This document shows, one piece after another, positions 16,884 through 25,936 of a stretch of 64,000 bases of DNA. Under the pieces are notes generated by a model. That model did no database searches. It had not been told where the DNA came from and saw only the letters and a program-made list of their open reading frames with translations. The stretch lies in the NCBI GenBank assembly GCA_050251775.1, contig JBFWMD010000008.1, forward strand, positions 1 through 64,000, written 5' to 3'. This DNA is from Paucidesulfovibrio sp050251775 (lineage in GTDB: Bacteria; Desulfobacterota; Desulfovibrionia; Desulfovibrionales; Desulfovibrionaceae). A program made the translations under genes and the position numbers. How positions within the stretch are numbered: position 1 is the first letter of the stretch; each line of letters begins with the position of its first letter.

Positions 16884-19388
16884 ATGCACGGGCAGTTCCT
16901 CCCCCTCTGGAGCGTATCGCGTCTTTTCCGGTTTTCGGGCGCACTCTGCGTTTTGCTGGCCCTTTGCGCGGCCCTGCCGCCGGCCTTGGCCCTGGCCGCT
17001 GAGAAAACCGTGCCCCCGGCCTCCATGGTCGCGCCCACGGTCTTGCAACCCTACCGCGACGGCCCCCTGGCCCTGGACGCCATCGCGCCGGGCATCCAGC
17101 CGGAACTGACCCGGCTCGGCTACCTGGACGTGACCCGGATGCCCTTCAACGCCGACCCCACCGGGAAAAACGACTGCACAGCCGCCCTGCAACGGGCCAT
17201 CGATTATGCCCGCGACCACCAGCTGGTCTGCTTTTTCCCCTCCGGGACCTACCTCGTCTCGGACACGCTCTCCTGCATCCAGCAATACTACCTGCGCAGC
17301 AACGGCCATATTTTCGGCGCGCGCCACTTTCCCTGCGTGCTGCGCGGCAGTGGAAAAGGCCCCCATCCGGTCATCGTGCTGGATTCCTACGCGCCCGGCT
17401 TTGACAATCCCGGCGCGCCCAAGTCCGTGATCCGCTTCCTGGCCCGCAACTACGAAGAAGGACACGTGGAGGACAGATTCTCCTCCAGCATCAACTTCAA
17501 CCAGATGCTCGTGAACATCGACGTGCGCATCGGCCGGGGCAACACCGGAGCCATCGGCGTGCTGCATCACGGCGCGCAGGGCTCGGGCGTGCAGGACTGC
17601 ACCATCGACGCCACCAACGGCCTCATCGGCCTCAAGGGCGGCACAGGCGCGGGTGGCGGCCACTATGGCATCACCGTGCTCGGCGGGAGCATCGGCCTGG
17701 ACTTCCGGCTCTCGGACCCGGTCCCCACCCTGATGGGGGCGCGGCTCCTGGGCCAGCGGGACCACGCCCTGCTCTACAGCGGCATGAACACCCTGGTGGC
17801 CGCCGGGCTGGAGATCGAAAGCGATTCCCACGGACCGCTGGTCAAGAGCATCGCCGTAAACTGGGGACCGCAGTCCGGGCCCATGAGCATCATCGACGCG
17901 CACATCCGCATGCCCCAGGGCGGAGTGGCCATTGAGGCGGGACGGCCCGTCTACCTCAAGAACGTACGCATCGAAGGGGCTTCTGTTCCGGTGCTGCATC
18001 CGGACTCCATGGCCTTTTCCGACGCCGGGGGCGGCGACCTGCAGATCGGGGAATACGCCCGGGGTGTGATCCATCCCCATTTCGTGATCAAGGAAAAGCA
18101 CCTGGACCCCGGCGAGGACAACAGCGTGGACCTCCAGAACCTCGTCTACCTGCCCGAGACCCCGGCCAATGCCTCGGCCCAATCCCTGACAGACGCCGCT
18201 CCGGCAATCGCACCCCAAGCGGGCCAAAGCGGACGCATCGACTCGGTCACGCCCCTGCCGCCCGGACTGGCGTCCACGGCCCTGGCCCCGCCCGCCGGGT
18301 TCCGCGTGGCCCTGGCCCGGCTGCTGGCCCACTTCACGCTCCCGGCCCGGAGCGGCCCTGCCCTGCCCGGTCTGGCCAAGGCCTCGGCCATGGACGAGGA
18401 TCTTGTGGGCAGGCATCTCTGGGGACCCCGCATCCCGCCCTTTGAGATTCCGGACGCCGCCAATGTCCGGGACTACGGCGCGGTGGGCGACGGCATCGCC
18501 GATGACACCGAGGCCCTGCAAAAGGCCATCGATGCCAAAGAGGTCGTCTTCCTGCCCAAGGGCTATTTCCGCATCACCCGGCCCCTGCTGCTCCGGCCCG
18601 AGAGCAAGCTCCTCGGCGTGTCCAAGACCATTTCCCTGCTCTGCGTGAACAAGAACGAGCCCGGCATTGTCCATGCCCAGGGGCCGCACGCCATGCTGGT
18701 CACGGCGGACGCCCCGGACTGCGCGACCGAGATCGAGCAGATCGGCTTCTATCTGCCCACGGAGGCGCACCAGGTCATGGCCCTGTCCTGGCGCTCGGGG
18801 GGCAAAAGCCTGCTCAAGGACATCCTGATCTACAACATGGCCCTGGGCGGCTTCAAAGTGGACGCGAGCAAGTTCCCGGTCCGGCAGTTGCCCCTGGTGG
18901 TGGTGGAGGGGCACGGCGGCGGCGCGATCTACAACTACTATCAGGAACGCCACACCCGGCACGGCAAGGACTACCGCCATCTGCTCGTGCGCGACACGCC
19001 CGGCCCGCTGCGCATCTACCAGCTCGACCTGGAGCACGCGGGCGGCGACTACCAGGGCGAAATCCGCCACGCCGGAAACGTGGAGATTTACGGTCTCAAA
19101 GGCGAGGGCCACGTGACCCTGCTCCGGGCCGAGAACGTGGACGATCTGACGCTCTATGGCACGGGCGGCAACGCGGCCGCGGTTCCGGGCGGGGAACTGC
19201 TCTCCTTTGCCAACGTGCGCAGGCTGCTCCTGGCCAACGCCAACTTCTGGCCGCGCCTGAAGACCAAGGAATTTCTGGGCAGCAGGGGCTACAGTCCCCG
19301 GCTCTGGTCCGTGTTCAAGGACACGCTCCCGGACGGCGGGAGATTCGTCAGCCCGCCCCAGGCCATGCCCGTGCTCTACGAACGCTGA
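16884..19388 (+). CDS. secreted protein with two pectate-lyase-3-type beta-helix domains
   Basis: The 834-residue protein has a signal peptide (core 15-35, cleavage near ALA-AEK). Two copies of the pectate-lyase-3 entry motif are visible: NADPTGKNDCTAALQRAID near 90 and DYGAVGDGIADDTEALQKAI near 530, each followed by a FxPxGxY/FxI segment (FFPSGTYLV, FLPKGYFRI). This suggests two right-handed beta-helices joined by a Pro/Ala-rich linker (about 425-500). Such folds act as polysaccharide lyases, hydrolases or epimerases, and in export loci may trim or modify the polymer. The ATG at 16884 gives a clean signal peptide; an upstream GTG at 16824 would add 20 residues. Confidence 0.72.
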   Translation: MHGQFLPLWSVSRLFRFSGALCVLLALCAALPPALALAAEKTVPPASMVAPTVLQPYRDGPLALDAIAPGIQPELTRLGYLDVTRMPFNADPTGKNDCTAALQRAIDYARDHQLVCFFPSGTYLVSDTLSCIQQYYLRSNGHIFGARHFPCVLRGSGKGPHPVIVLDSYAPGFDNPGAPKSVIRFLARNYEEGHVEDRFSSSINFNQMLVNIDVRIGRGNTGAIGVLHHGAQGSGVQDCTIDATNGLIGLKGGTGAGGGHYGITVLGGSIGLDFRLSDPVPTLMGARLLGQRDHALLYSGMNTLVAAGLEIESDSHGPLVKSIAVNWGPQSGPMSIIDAHIRMPQGGVAIEAGRPVYLKNVRIEGASVPVLHPDSMAFSDAGGGDLQIGEYARGVIHPHFVIKEKHLDPGEDNSVDLQNLVYLPETPANASAQSLTDAAPAIAPQAGQSGRIDSVTPLPPGLASTALAPPAGFRVALARLLAHFTLPARSGPALPGLAKASAMDEDLVGRHLWGPRIPPFEIPDAANVRDYGAVGDGIADDTEALQKAIDAKEVVFLPKGYFRITRPLLLRPESKLLGVSKTISLLCVNKNEPGIVHAQGPHAMLVTADAPDCATEIEQIGFYLPTEAHQVMALSWRSGGKSLLKDILIYNMALGGFKVDASKFPVRQLPLVVVEGHGGGAIYNYYQERHTRHGKDYRHLLVRDTPGPLRIYQLDLEHAGGDYQGEIRHAGNVEIYGLKGEGHVTLLRAENVDDLTLYGTGGNAAAVPGGELLSFANVRRLLLANANFWPRLKTKEFLGSRGYSPRLWSVFKDTLPDGGRFVSPPQAMPVLYER

Positions 19389-19450
19389 ACACCGCCCAGG
19401 CGCGGTGCGGACCACCGCCGGACGCGGTGCGGACCAAAGGTGCGCAGCCC

Positions 19451-21871
19451 ATGAAAATACTGCTGGCCAACAAATTCTTCTTCAACAAGGGCGGCTCCGA
19501 GCGGGTCATGTTCCAGGAGCGGGACTGGCTCAAGGCGCACGGCCACGAAATCGTGGACTTCTCCATGGCGGACGAGCGCAACGAGCCCTCGCCCTTTGCC
19601 GGGGATTTCCTCTCGTACCGCGACTTCGCGGCTCCGGCAACGCCCCTGGAGAAATTACGGCTCGCCCGGGACTTCGTCCACTGCGGCGAGGCCGTACGCC
19701 GGATCACGGCCCTGGCCGAGCGGGAACGCCCCCACATCGCCCACCTGCACAACATCTACCACCACTTGACCCCGTCCATCATCCCGGCCCTGAAACGCCT
19801 GGGCATCAAGGTCGTCATGACCCTGCACGACTACAAGACGGTCTGCCCGGCCTACCTCATGCTCGACAAGGACGGGAAGATCTGTCGCAAGTGCGAGCCG
19901 CACCGCTTTTACAAACCCCTGACCACCAACTGCCAGGGCTCGCGCTTCAAAGGCCTGTTGCTCGCGACCGAGCGCAGCTTCCACCACTGGCTGGCCAGCT
20001 ACGACGGGGTGGATGCCTTTATCGCGCCGAGCGCCTTCCTGTGCGCGACCGTGACCCGGCACGTTCTGCCCCGATCCAAGGTCCGGGTCATTGCCAACGG
20101 CATCGAAGTGGAGCGCTTCTCCCCCACCTGCACGGACGCGGCCTACGCCCTGTACATCGGGCGTCTCTCGCGGGAAAAGGGCATCCCCACCCTGCTGGAA
20201 GCCCACAATTGTCTGGGTGCTTCCATCCCGCTCAAGGTCGTGGGATCCGGACCGGAGGAGGAAGCCCTGCGGGCGCGCTACCCCTTTGCCGAATACCTGG
20301 GCCAGCGCTCCTGGGAAGAGGTCATCGCGCTCATGGACTGCGCCTCCTACGTGGCCGTGCCTTCGGAGTGGTACGAGAACTGCCCCATGGTCGTGCTGGA
20401 AGCCATGAGCCTGGCCAAGCCCGTGCTCGGCGCGGCCATCGGCGGCATTCCGGAACTGCTGGAAGACGGGCGCACCGGCCTGCTCTTCCGGGCCGGCGAC
20501 GTGCAGGACCTCTGCCGCAAAATGGAACGGCTCTGGGTCACCCCCTCGCTGCGCCGGGACATGGGGTTGGCGGCCCGAGTCCGGGCCGAAGAGCGCTATA
20601 CCCTGGAGCGGCACATGGAACAGGTCGTGGCGCTCTATGAAGAGTTGCTCGCCGCGCCCGCGCCCGCGCCGAACCCCACGCGCATTCACTTTTCACGAAA
20701 GGACAAGCCCATGCCTGTTGATACAGCCGAAAAGGCCGGGAGCACCTCGAAAGGCCCGGACCAAGGTCGCCCCCTGCCCAAGGAGGGCCTTGTCTGTCTG
20801 ACCTACCGCTGCAACGCCCATTGCCACATGTGCAACATCTGGGACTTTCCCACCAGTACGGCCGAGGAGATCACCCCGGCTGACCTGGAAAAGCTCCCCC
20901 CGGGTTTCAAGTTCATCAACCTCACGGGCGGGGAGCCGTTCCTGCGCGCGGACATTGCCGAGGTGGTCGAAACCGTGCTGCCCAAGACCGAGCGGGTGGT
21001 CATCAGCACCAACGGCTGGTTCACGGACCGGATCACTGCGCTTCTGGAGCGCTTTCCGCAAAAGGTCGGAGTACGTGTGAGCCTGGAGGGACTGCCCGCC
21101 ACCAACGACCAACTGCGCGGGCTCAAGGACGGCTTCGACCACGGGTTGCGTACCCTGCTGCGGCTGCGGGCCATGGGCGTCCCCGACATCGGCTTCGGCA
21201 TCACGGTTTCGGACAAAAATGCCCTGGACATGCTCGACCTCTACGAGCTTTCCGAGTCCATGGGCCTGGAATTCGCCACGGCGGCCATGCACAACAACTT
21301 CTATTTCCATAAATTCGACAACAGCTTCCGTGATACGGAGATGATTTCGGAGCAGTTCCGCAGGCTGGCCGTGCGCCTGCTGCGCACCCGGCGGCCCAAA
21401 AACTGGTTCCGGGCCTGGTTCAACTACGGCCTGGCCAACTACGTTCGCGGCGGCAAACGGCTTCTGCCCTGCGAAGTGGGCTCCGACCTCTTCTTCCTCG
21501 ACCCGTTCGGCGAGGTGCGGCCCTGCAACGGCATGGAAGCGAGCATGGGCAACCTCAAGCGGGCCTCCTTTGAGGAAATCTGGAATTCACCCGAGGCCGG
21601 GGACGTGCGCCGCCGGGTTTGCCGCTGTGATGCCCAGTGCTGGATGATCGGCTCGGTGGCCCCGGCCATGAAGAAACGCCTTTCGGTTCCCGCCGCCTGG
21701 ATCGCGCGCAATCAGCTCCGGCTGCTGCGCGGCAAGGACGTGGACTGGAGCTTCCCAGAAAGCGCGCCACGCGGTCCGGGCGGGGGCTGCGCCGGGAGCT
21801 GCGGTCACGAGGGCGGAAACGACGCAGCCAAGGACGACAAGAGCGGCAACGGGGATTGCGGGTGCGCCTAG
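19451..21871 (+). CDS. glycosyltransferase-radical SAM/SPASM fusion protein
   Basis: One 806-residue frame encodes two enzymes. Residues 1 to about 405 are a family 4 glycosyltransferase (ILLANKFFFNKGGSERVMF, YIGRLSREKGIPTLLEAH, PSEWYENCPMVVLEAMSLAK). Residues 421-806 are a radical SAM protein with CNAHCHMC (the CxxxCxxC iron-sulfur site), NLTGGEPFL, and a SPASM-type cysteine region (PCEVGSD, RPCNGMEASMGNLK, CRCDAQCWM), ending in a Gly/Cys-rich tail. An ATG at 20711 (residue 421) has AAAGGA 8 bases upstream, so the radical SAM part may also be made alone. No stop codon separates the halves. The radical SAM substrate is unknown; modification of a sugar or a peptide is possible. Confidence 0.75.
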   Translation: MKILLANKFFFNKGGSERVMFQERDWLKAHGHEIVDFSMADERNEPSPFAGDFLSYRDFAAPATPLEKLRLARDFVHCGEAVRRITALAERERPHIAHLHNIYHHLTPSIIPALKRLGIKVVMTLHDYKTVCPAYLMLDKDGKICRKCEPHRFYKPLTTNCQGSRFKGLLLATERSFHHWLASYDGVDAFIAPSAFLCATVTRHVLPRSKVRVIANGIEVERFSPTCTDAAYALYIGRLSREKGIPTLLEAHNCLGASIPLKVVGSGPEEEALRARYPFAEYLGQRSWEEVIALMDCASYVAVPSEWYENCPMVVLEAMSLAKPVLGAAIGGIPELLEDGRTGLLFRAGDVQDLCRKMERLWVTPSLRRDMGLAARVRAEERYTLERHMEQVVALYEELLAAPAPAPNPTRIHFSRKDKPMPVDTAEKAGSTSKGPDQGRPLPKEGLVCLTYRCNAHCHMCNIWDFPTSTAEEITPADLEKLPPGFKFINLTGGEPFLRADIAEVVETVLPKTERVVISTNGWFTDRITALLERFPQKVGVRVSLEGLPATNDQLRGLKDGFDHGLRTLLRLRAMGVPDIGFGITVSDKNALDMLDLYELSESMGLEFATAAMHNNFYFHKFDNSFRDTEMISEQFRRLAVRLLRTRRPKNWFRAWFNYGLANYVRGGKRLLPCEVGSDLFFLDPFGEVRPCNGMEASMGNLKRASFEEIWNSPEAGDVRRRVCRCDAQCWMIGSVAPAMKKRLSVPAAWIARNQLRLLRGKDVDWSFPESAPRGPGGGCAGSCGHEGGNDAAKDDKSGNGDCGCA

Positions 21872-23013
21872 CCTTTCTGGGGCTGCGCGGCATTGCCGAG
21901 GGCGTTTCCGGCGGCATTGAACGCCACGTGCGCGAACTGGCCCTACGCATGGCCGCCCAGGGGCACGAGGTCACGGTGTTCTGCCGGGCGCGCTACGAAA
22001 CGCACCCCGATACCTTTTTCCGTGGCGTGCGCCTGATAAAACTGCCCGCGCTCTCCTCCAAGCACCTGGAGGCCATCAGCCACACGGCCCTTTGCCAGCC
22101 CTTTGTGCTCTTCGGCTACGACGTGGTCCACTTCCACGCCACCGGCCCCTCGCTGCTCTCCTGGCTGCCGCGCCTGACCGGGCGCACGGTGGCGGTCACC
22201 GTGCATGGCCTGGACTGGCGCCGGGCCAAGTGGGGGAAACTGGCCAGCCTGGTCCTGCGTGCCGGGGCCTGGACCTCGGCCCACTGCCCCCAGACCACCA
22301 TTGTGGTTTCGCGCGAGCTGCAACGCCACTACCAAGCGGTCTACGGGCGCGAGACCGTGTACATCCCCAACGGCGTGAACCCGCCCACGCTCCGCCCCCT
22401 GGAGCGGCTGCGCCGATTCGGGCTGGAGGAACGCGGCTACCTGCTCTCCCTGGGCCGCATCGTGCCGGAAAAGGGACTGCACGATCTGGTCACGGCCTTT
22501 CGGGCCTGGGACACGGACCTGAAGCTGGTGCTGGCCGGAGACCCCGGACATGCCGAAGCCTATGCTGCCCGGCTGCGTGGGCTGGCCGGGGACGATCCGC
22601 GCATCGTCTTCACCGGCGCGCTCTACGGAGCGGACAAGGACGAGGTCTTTTCCAACGCCCGGCTCTTCTGCCTGCCCTCGGAACTGGAAGGCATGCCCAT
22701 CGCCCTGCTGGAGGCCATGAGCTACGGCTGTGCCTGTCTGGTCAGCGACATTCCGGAATGTCTGGAGGTGGTCCGACCCCAGAGCGCGCCCCAGGACGTT
22801 CATGAAGACGCGCTCGCGAGTCAGGAGCCTCTGGCCCTGGTCCACGTCGCAAAGGATGCCTCGGACCTGGGCCGCGCCCTGCGCGCATTGCCCGGCGAGG
22901 ACGCCCTGGCCCGCATGGGCGCACGCGCCCGGAAGCATGTGCTGGCCTGCTACGACTGGGACGGCATCACGGCCCGGACCCTTTCGACCTACCACGCCGC
23001 GCTGGGACACTGA
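21862..23013 (+). CDS. glycosyltransferase family 4-type protein
   Basis: The 383-residue protein starts MRLAFLGLRGIAEGVSGGIE if the GTG at 21862 is used. That start has CGGGGA 7 bases upstream and overlaps the stop of the fusion gene by 10 bases. GT-B features include GGIERHVRELALRMAAQGHE, VVSRELQRHY, YIPNGVNPP, LSLGRIVPEKGLHDLVTAF and the donor loop PSELEGMPIALLEAMSYG. It is the last gene of the rightward sugar operon and should add a sugar to the repeat unit or a branch. Longer upstream frames belong to the shadow of the preceding gene. Confidence 0.8.
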   Translation: MRLAFLGLRGIAEGVSGGIERHVRELALRMAAQGHEVTVFCRARYETHPDTFFRGVRLIKLPALSSKHLEAISHTALCQPFVLFGYDVVHFHATGPSLLSWLPRLTGRTVAVTVHGLDWRRAKWGKLASLVLRAGAWTSAHCPQTTIVVSRELQRHYQAVYGRETVYIPNGVNPPTLRPLERLRRFGLEERGYLLSLGRIVPEKGLHDLVTAFRAWDTDLKLVLAGDPGHAEAYAARLRGLAGDDPRIVFTGALYGADKDEVFSNARLFCLPSELEGMPIALLEAMSYGCACLVSDIPECLEVVRPQSAPQDVHEDALASQEPLALVHVAKDASDLGRALRALPGEDALARMGARARKHVLACYDWDGITARTLSTYHAALGH

Positions 23014-23104
23014 TCGCGGCCCAATCCCGCCAGTTCCGATCAACCGTTCCCGGACGCCTGCTCCGGAATGTTCTGGTACGAACCGCTTTGGCGCTCTCCC
23101 CCGC

Positions 23105-23134
23105 TTGACCCTCCGGCCTTGCCCGGAATAGGTT
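23105..23134 (+). promoter_or_regulatory. sigma-70 promoter placing the transcript start at the ATG
   Basis: TTGACC and TAGGTT are 18 bases apart and the -10 element ends 6 bases before the ATG at 23141. The predicted transcript would start at or next to the start codon. No ribosome site is visible before that codon. Confidence 0.45.
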
Positions 23135-23140
23135 GCGGCC

Positions 23141-23542
23141 ATGTTCCGCTTCATCGAACTCCAGGCCGAGGAGGCCATCCGCAAGGCCCAGCGCGAAGGG
23201 GCCTTTGAAAACCTGGAGGGCGCGGGCCGTCCCCTGGTCCTGGACGACGATGCCCTGATCCCGCCGGACCTGCGCATGGCTTACAAGATTCTCAAAAACG
23301 CCAACTGCCTGCCCCCGGCCCTGGCCACGCAAAAGGAAATCGTCACGGCCCTGGACCTGCTGGATGAGATGGAAGACGAGCAGGAACGCTATCGCCAGAT
23401 CCAGAAACTCAATCTGCTGGTGGCCAAACTCAATGCCCAGCGCGGACGGAGCATGAACCTGGAACGGGACGACGAATACTACCGCCGGCTGGTGGAGCGC
23501 ATTTCCGTGCGCGGCGGCGCGCAAAAGCAACGGGCCAAATAA
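23141..23542 (+). CDS. DUF1992 (DnaJ-homologue subfamily C28-like) domain protein
   Basis: The 133-residue protein matches the DUF1992 pattern: AEEAIRKAQREGAFENLEGAGRPL (about 9-32), then PPDLRMAYKILKNANCLPP, then a helical region with Glu, Gln and Lys. The family is widespread in bacteria and its role is not established. The gene stands alone downstream of the polysaccharide locus and has no Shine-Dalgarno sequence; the promoter position suggests a leaderless message. Confidence 0.82.
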   Translation: MFRFIELQAEEAIRKAQREGAFENLEGAGRPLVLDDDALIPPDLRMAYKILKNANCLPPALATQKEIVTALDLLDEMEDEQERYRQIQKLNLLVAKLNAQRGRSMNLERDDEYYRRLVERISVRGGAQKQRAK

Positions 23543-23700
23543 CTCCCGGCGTTGCTTTCCTTCCGCAAATCCCCTATCTTGAGACCATAGCCGCTTTCCC
23601 GCCCGACGGGCGGAGGCGAAGCCTGGCGGACCGCGAAGGAGGGTCGCACCCGGAACAGGCCGCCGTGAAAGCGCTTTTTGTAGTTTCAAGGGAGGGAACC

Positions 23701-24648
23701 GTGCGACTCGTCACCCGCGCAGACTTCGACGGCCTGGCCTGCGCCGTGCTGCTCACGGAGCTGGGGCTCATGGACAACTGGCTCTTCGTCCATCCCAAGG
23801 ACGTGCAGGACGGGAAGTATCCCGGCCTGCCGGACGATGTGGTCTGCAACGTGCCGTACATTCCCGGCTGCGGCTACTGGTTCGACCACCACTCCTCCGA
23901 GGAACAGCGCCTCGCGGGCGGCGTGGAATTCCAGGGCGCGGCCCGGCCCGCGCCCAGCTGCGCGCGGCTGGTCTGGGAGCATTTCGGCGGGGAAAAACGC
24001 TTTGGCCCCCGCTTCAACGAAATGCTCCACTTCGTGGACAAGGTGGACTCCGGAGACCTGAACCTCACGGAAATTCTGCACCCCGAGGGCTGGGTGCTCC
24101 TCGGCTTCATCATGGACCCGCGCACGGGCCTGGGCCGCTACCGCTACTTCAGCATCTCCAACTACCGGCTCATGGAAGACCTCATCGAGTACATCCGCTC
24201 CATGCCCGTGGCGGAGATTCTGGAACAGCCGGACGTGGCCGAACGGGTCGAGCGCTACTTCATGCAGGAGACGCACTTCCGCGCCATGCTCCTGGAGCGG
24301 ATCACGCTGCACGGCAACGTCCTGGTCCTGGACACGCGTGGCATGGACGAAGTGCCGCCGGGCAACCGCTTCACCATGTATTCGCTCTTTCCCGAGTGCA
24401 ACGTCTCCATCCAGCTTCTGCGGGGCCGCGCCCACCAAAACACGGTGCTCTCCGTGGGCCACTCGATCCTCAACCGCACCTGTGGCGCGAACATCGGCAG
24501 GCTGATGCTCCGCTATGGCGGGGGCGGCCACTTTCAGGTGGGAACCTGCCAGGTTCCGGACCACCTGGCCGACGAGGTTCTGGAAGAACTGCTCCAGGAA
24601 CTGGACGAAAACAACGTTTCGGAGGCGCAGGCCCTGGCACAGGGCTGA
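23701..24648 (+). CDS. DHH-family phosphoesterase
   Basis: The 315-residue protein opens MRLVTRADFDGLACAVLL, has the DHH motif in YWFDHHSSEE (about 58-67), a second metal-binding Asp in HFVDKVDSGD, and ends with a DHHA1-like GGGGHFQVGTCQV segment. The family includes exopolyphosphatases and oligoribonuclease-type enzymes that use Mn2+ to cleave phosphoester bonds; the exact substrate is not predictable. The GTG at 23701 has AGGGAGG 5 bases upstream, which is much better than the GTG at 23665. Confidence 0.8.
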   Translation: MRLVTRADFDGLACAVLLTELGLMDNWLFVHPKDVQDGKYPGLPDDVVCNVPYIPGCGYWFDHHSSEEQRLAGGVEFQGAARPAPSCARLVWEHFGGEKRFGPRFNEMLHFVDKVDSGDLNLTEILHPEGWVLLGFIMDPRTGLGRYRYFSISNYRLMEDLIEYIRSMPVAEILEQPDVAERVERYFMQETHFRAMLLERITLHGNVLVLDTRGMDEVPPGNRFTMYSLFPECNVSIQLLRGRAHQNTVLSVGHSILNRTCGANIGRLMLRYGGGGHFQVGTCQVPDHLADEVLEELLQELDENNVSEAQALAQG

Positions 24649-24737
24649 TTTTCCGCCCACTCCTCTGCGCCGCGCCCACTTCCCAAGCGACCCATTGGTC
24701 TGCTATGTGGCTCCCTCTACCCCTCTGAAGGAGCCCC

Positions 24738-25616
24738 ATGAAACTCACCACGCTCAAATCCGATTCGCTGCTGCTGCTCACGGCCTTGATCTGGGGCACG
24801 GCCTTCGTGTTCCAGAAGACCGGCATGGACCACCTCGGCCCCTTCGGCTTCAACGGCATCCGCTTCGTACTCGGCTCCCTGGCCCTGACCCCGCTGGTGG
24901 TCTTTTCCCTGCGACGCACAGCCCCCTTGGAGTACCAACAGGCGCACGGCCTGGGAATCTACATCAAGGGGGGGCTCATGGCGGGCGGCGTGCTCTTTGG
25001 CGGGGCCGCGCTCCAGCAGCTCGGCATCGTGACCACCACGGCGGCCAACGCGGGCTTCATCACCGGTCTCTACGTGATCCTGACCCCACTCATGGGTCTG
25101 TTCTTCCGGCAGCGTCCGGGCTGGGGAACCTGGATCGGCGGACTGCTGGCCGTGGCCGGGCTCTACCTGCTCTCCATCCACGGCTCCCTGTCCATTTCCC
25201 GGGGCGACCTCTACGTGCTCGTGGGCGCGTTCTTCTGGGCCACGCACATGCTCGTGATCGGCTGGCTGGCCCCGCGCATGAACCCCCTGGCCCTGGCCCA
25301 GGCCCAGTTCATGGTCTGCGGGCTGCTCAGCCTGGGCGTGGGACTGTGCATCGAGGAAATCACCTGGACCGGCATTCTGGGCGCGGCCGACGCCATCCTC
25401 TACTGCGGGCTGATGTCCACGGGCGTGGCCTACACGCTCCAGGTCGTGGCCCAGCAACAGGCCGACCCGGCCCACGCCTCCATCATTCTCAGCCTGGAAG
25501 CGCTCTTCGCCGCGGTTGCGGGCTGGCTGCTCCTGGGCGAACTGCTCGGCATGCGCGAGCTCGCTGGCTGCACCCTGATGCTCATAGGCATGGTCCTCTC
25601 CCAGCTCCGGCCCTGA
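24738..25616 (+). CDS. DMT-superfamily permease (EamA/RhaT type)
   Basis: The 292-residue protein is hydrophobic throughout with about ten membrane segments and two EamA repeats. The first opens LLLLTALIWGTAFVFQKTGM (about 11-30), and the second covers about 155-290 with VGAFFWATHMLVIGWLAPRM. Members export or import small metabolites such as amino acids or nucleosides; the substrate cannot be inferred. A GAAGGAG ribosome site lies before the ATG. The gene stands alone. Confidence 0.83.
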   Translation: MKLTTLKSDSLLLLTALIWGTAFVFQKTGMDHLGPFGFNGIRFVLGSLALTPLVVFSLRRTAPLEYQQAHGLGIYIKGGLMAGGVLFGGAALQQLGIVTTTAANAGFITGLYVILTPLMGLFFRQRPGWGTWIGGLLAVAGLYLLSIHGSLSISRGDLYVLVGAFFWATHMLVIGWLAPRMNPLALAQAQFMVCGLLSLGVGLCIEEITWTGILGAADAILYCGLMSTGVAYTLQVVAQQQADPAHASIILSLEALFAAVAGWLLLGELLGMRELAGCTLMLIGMVLSQLRP

Positions 25617-25936
25617 GCTCTTTTTTCCGCGTTGCACCGGGCCGGTCGTGGTACGGGGTACGCTCCCCTGCCGGACCGGGCCTGCCCTGCGGTCTTTCCG
25701 AAAGGGTTTTTCCGCTTTGCCTGAACGATCCCGCCTGTCTTGCAGCTTCCGCTTGACCACGTTCAGCACTTTGGCCGAGACTCCTGGGTTCTCCTGCGAA
25801 TGAATGAAAAAATTTGACAACTTGCGTGATTCTGTTTCATAAACACCAGTGATGTCCTCTTGCCGGAGGGCACACGGCGCAGTTGCCTAGCGGGCCGGAA
25901 AGCCCGCCCGAGTCGATACAAAACGGAGGGTTCGAG
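25617..25936 (+). other. intergenic region with ABC-operon promoter and leader hairpin
   Basis: No gene is seen in these 320 bases. The first 190 bases show only GC-rich imperfect repeats. The right part holds a promoter (25814-25843) and a hairpin with 6-bp arms GCGGGC/GCCCGC (25890-25907), followed by the GGAGG of the binding-protein gene. Confidence 0.5.
25814..25843 (+). promoter_or_regulatory. sigma-70 promoter of the amino-acid ABC operon
   Basis: TTGACA is followed after 18 bases by CATAAA (or after 17 by TCATAA). The predicted start near 25850 leaves a leader of about 87 bases before the binding-protein gene. Confidence 0.55.

Noticed and set aside
16674..19415. A 913-residue open frame on the leftward strand opposite the pectate-lyase-type gene, and similar long frames at 4123-6150, 5936-7825 and 45763-48045
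   Set aside because: They mirror real genes in high-GC DNA, have His/Gly/Val-rich low-complexity translations, and lack ribosome sites and family motifs.
3569..23013. Expectation of an exosortase or PEP-CTERM protein, because several genes match exosortase-type loci
   Set aside because: No protein in the window has the exosortase membrane pattern or a PEP-CTERM tail.
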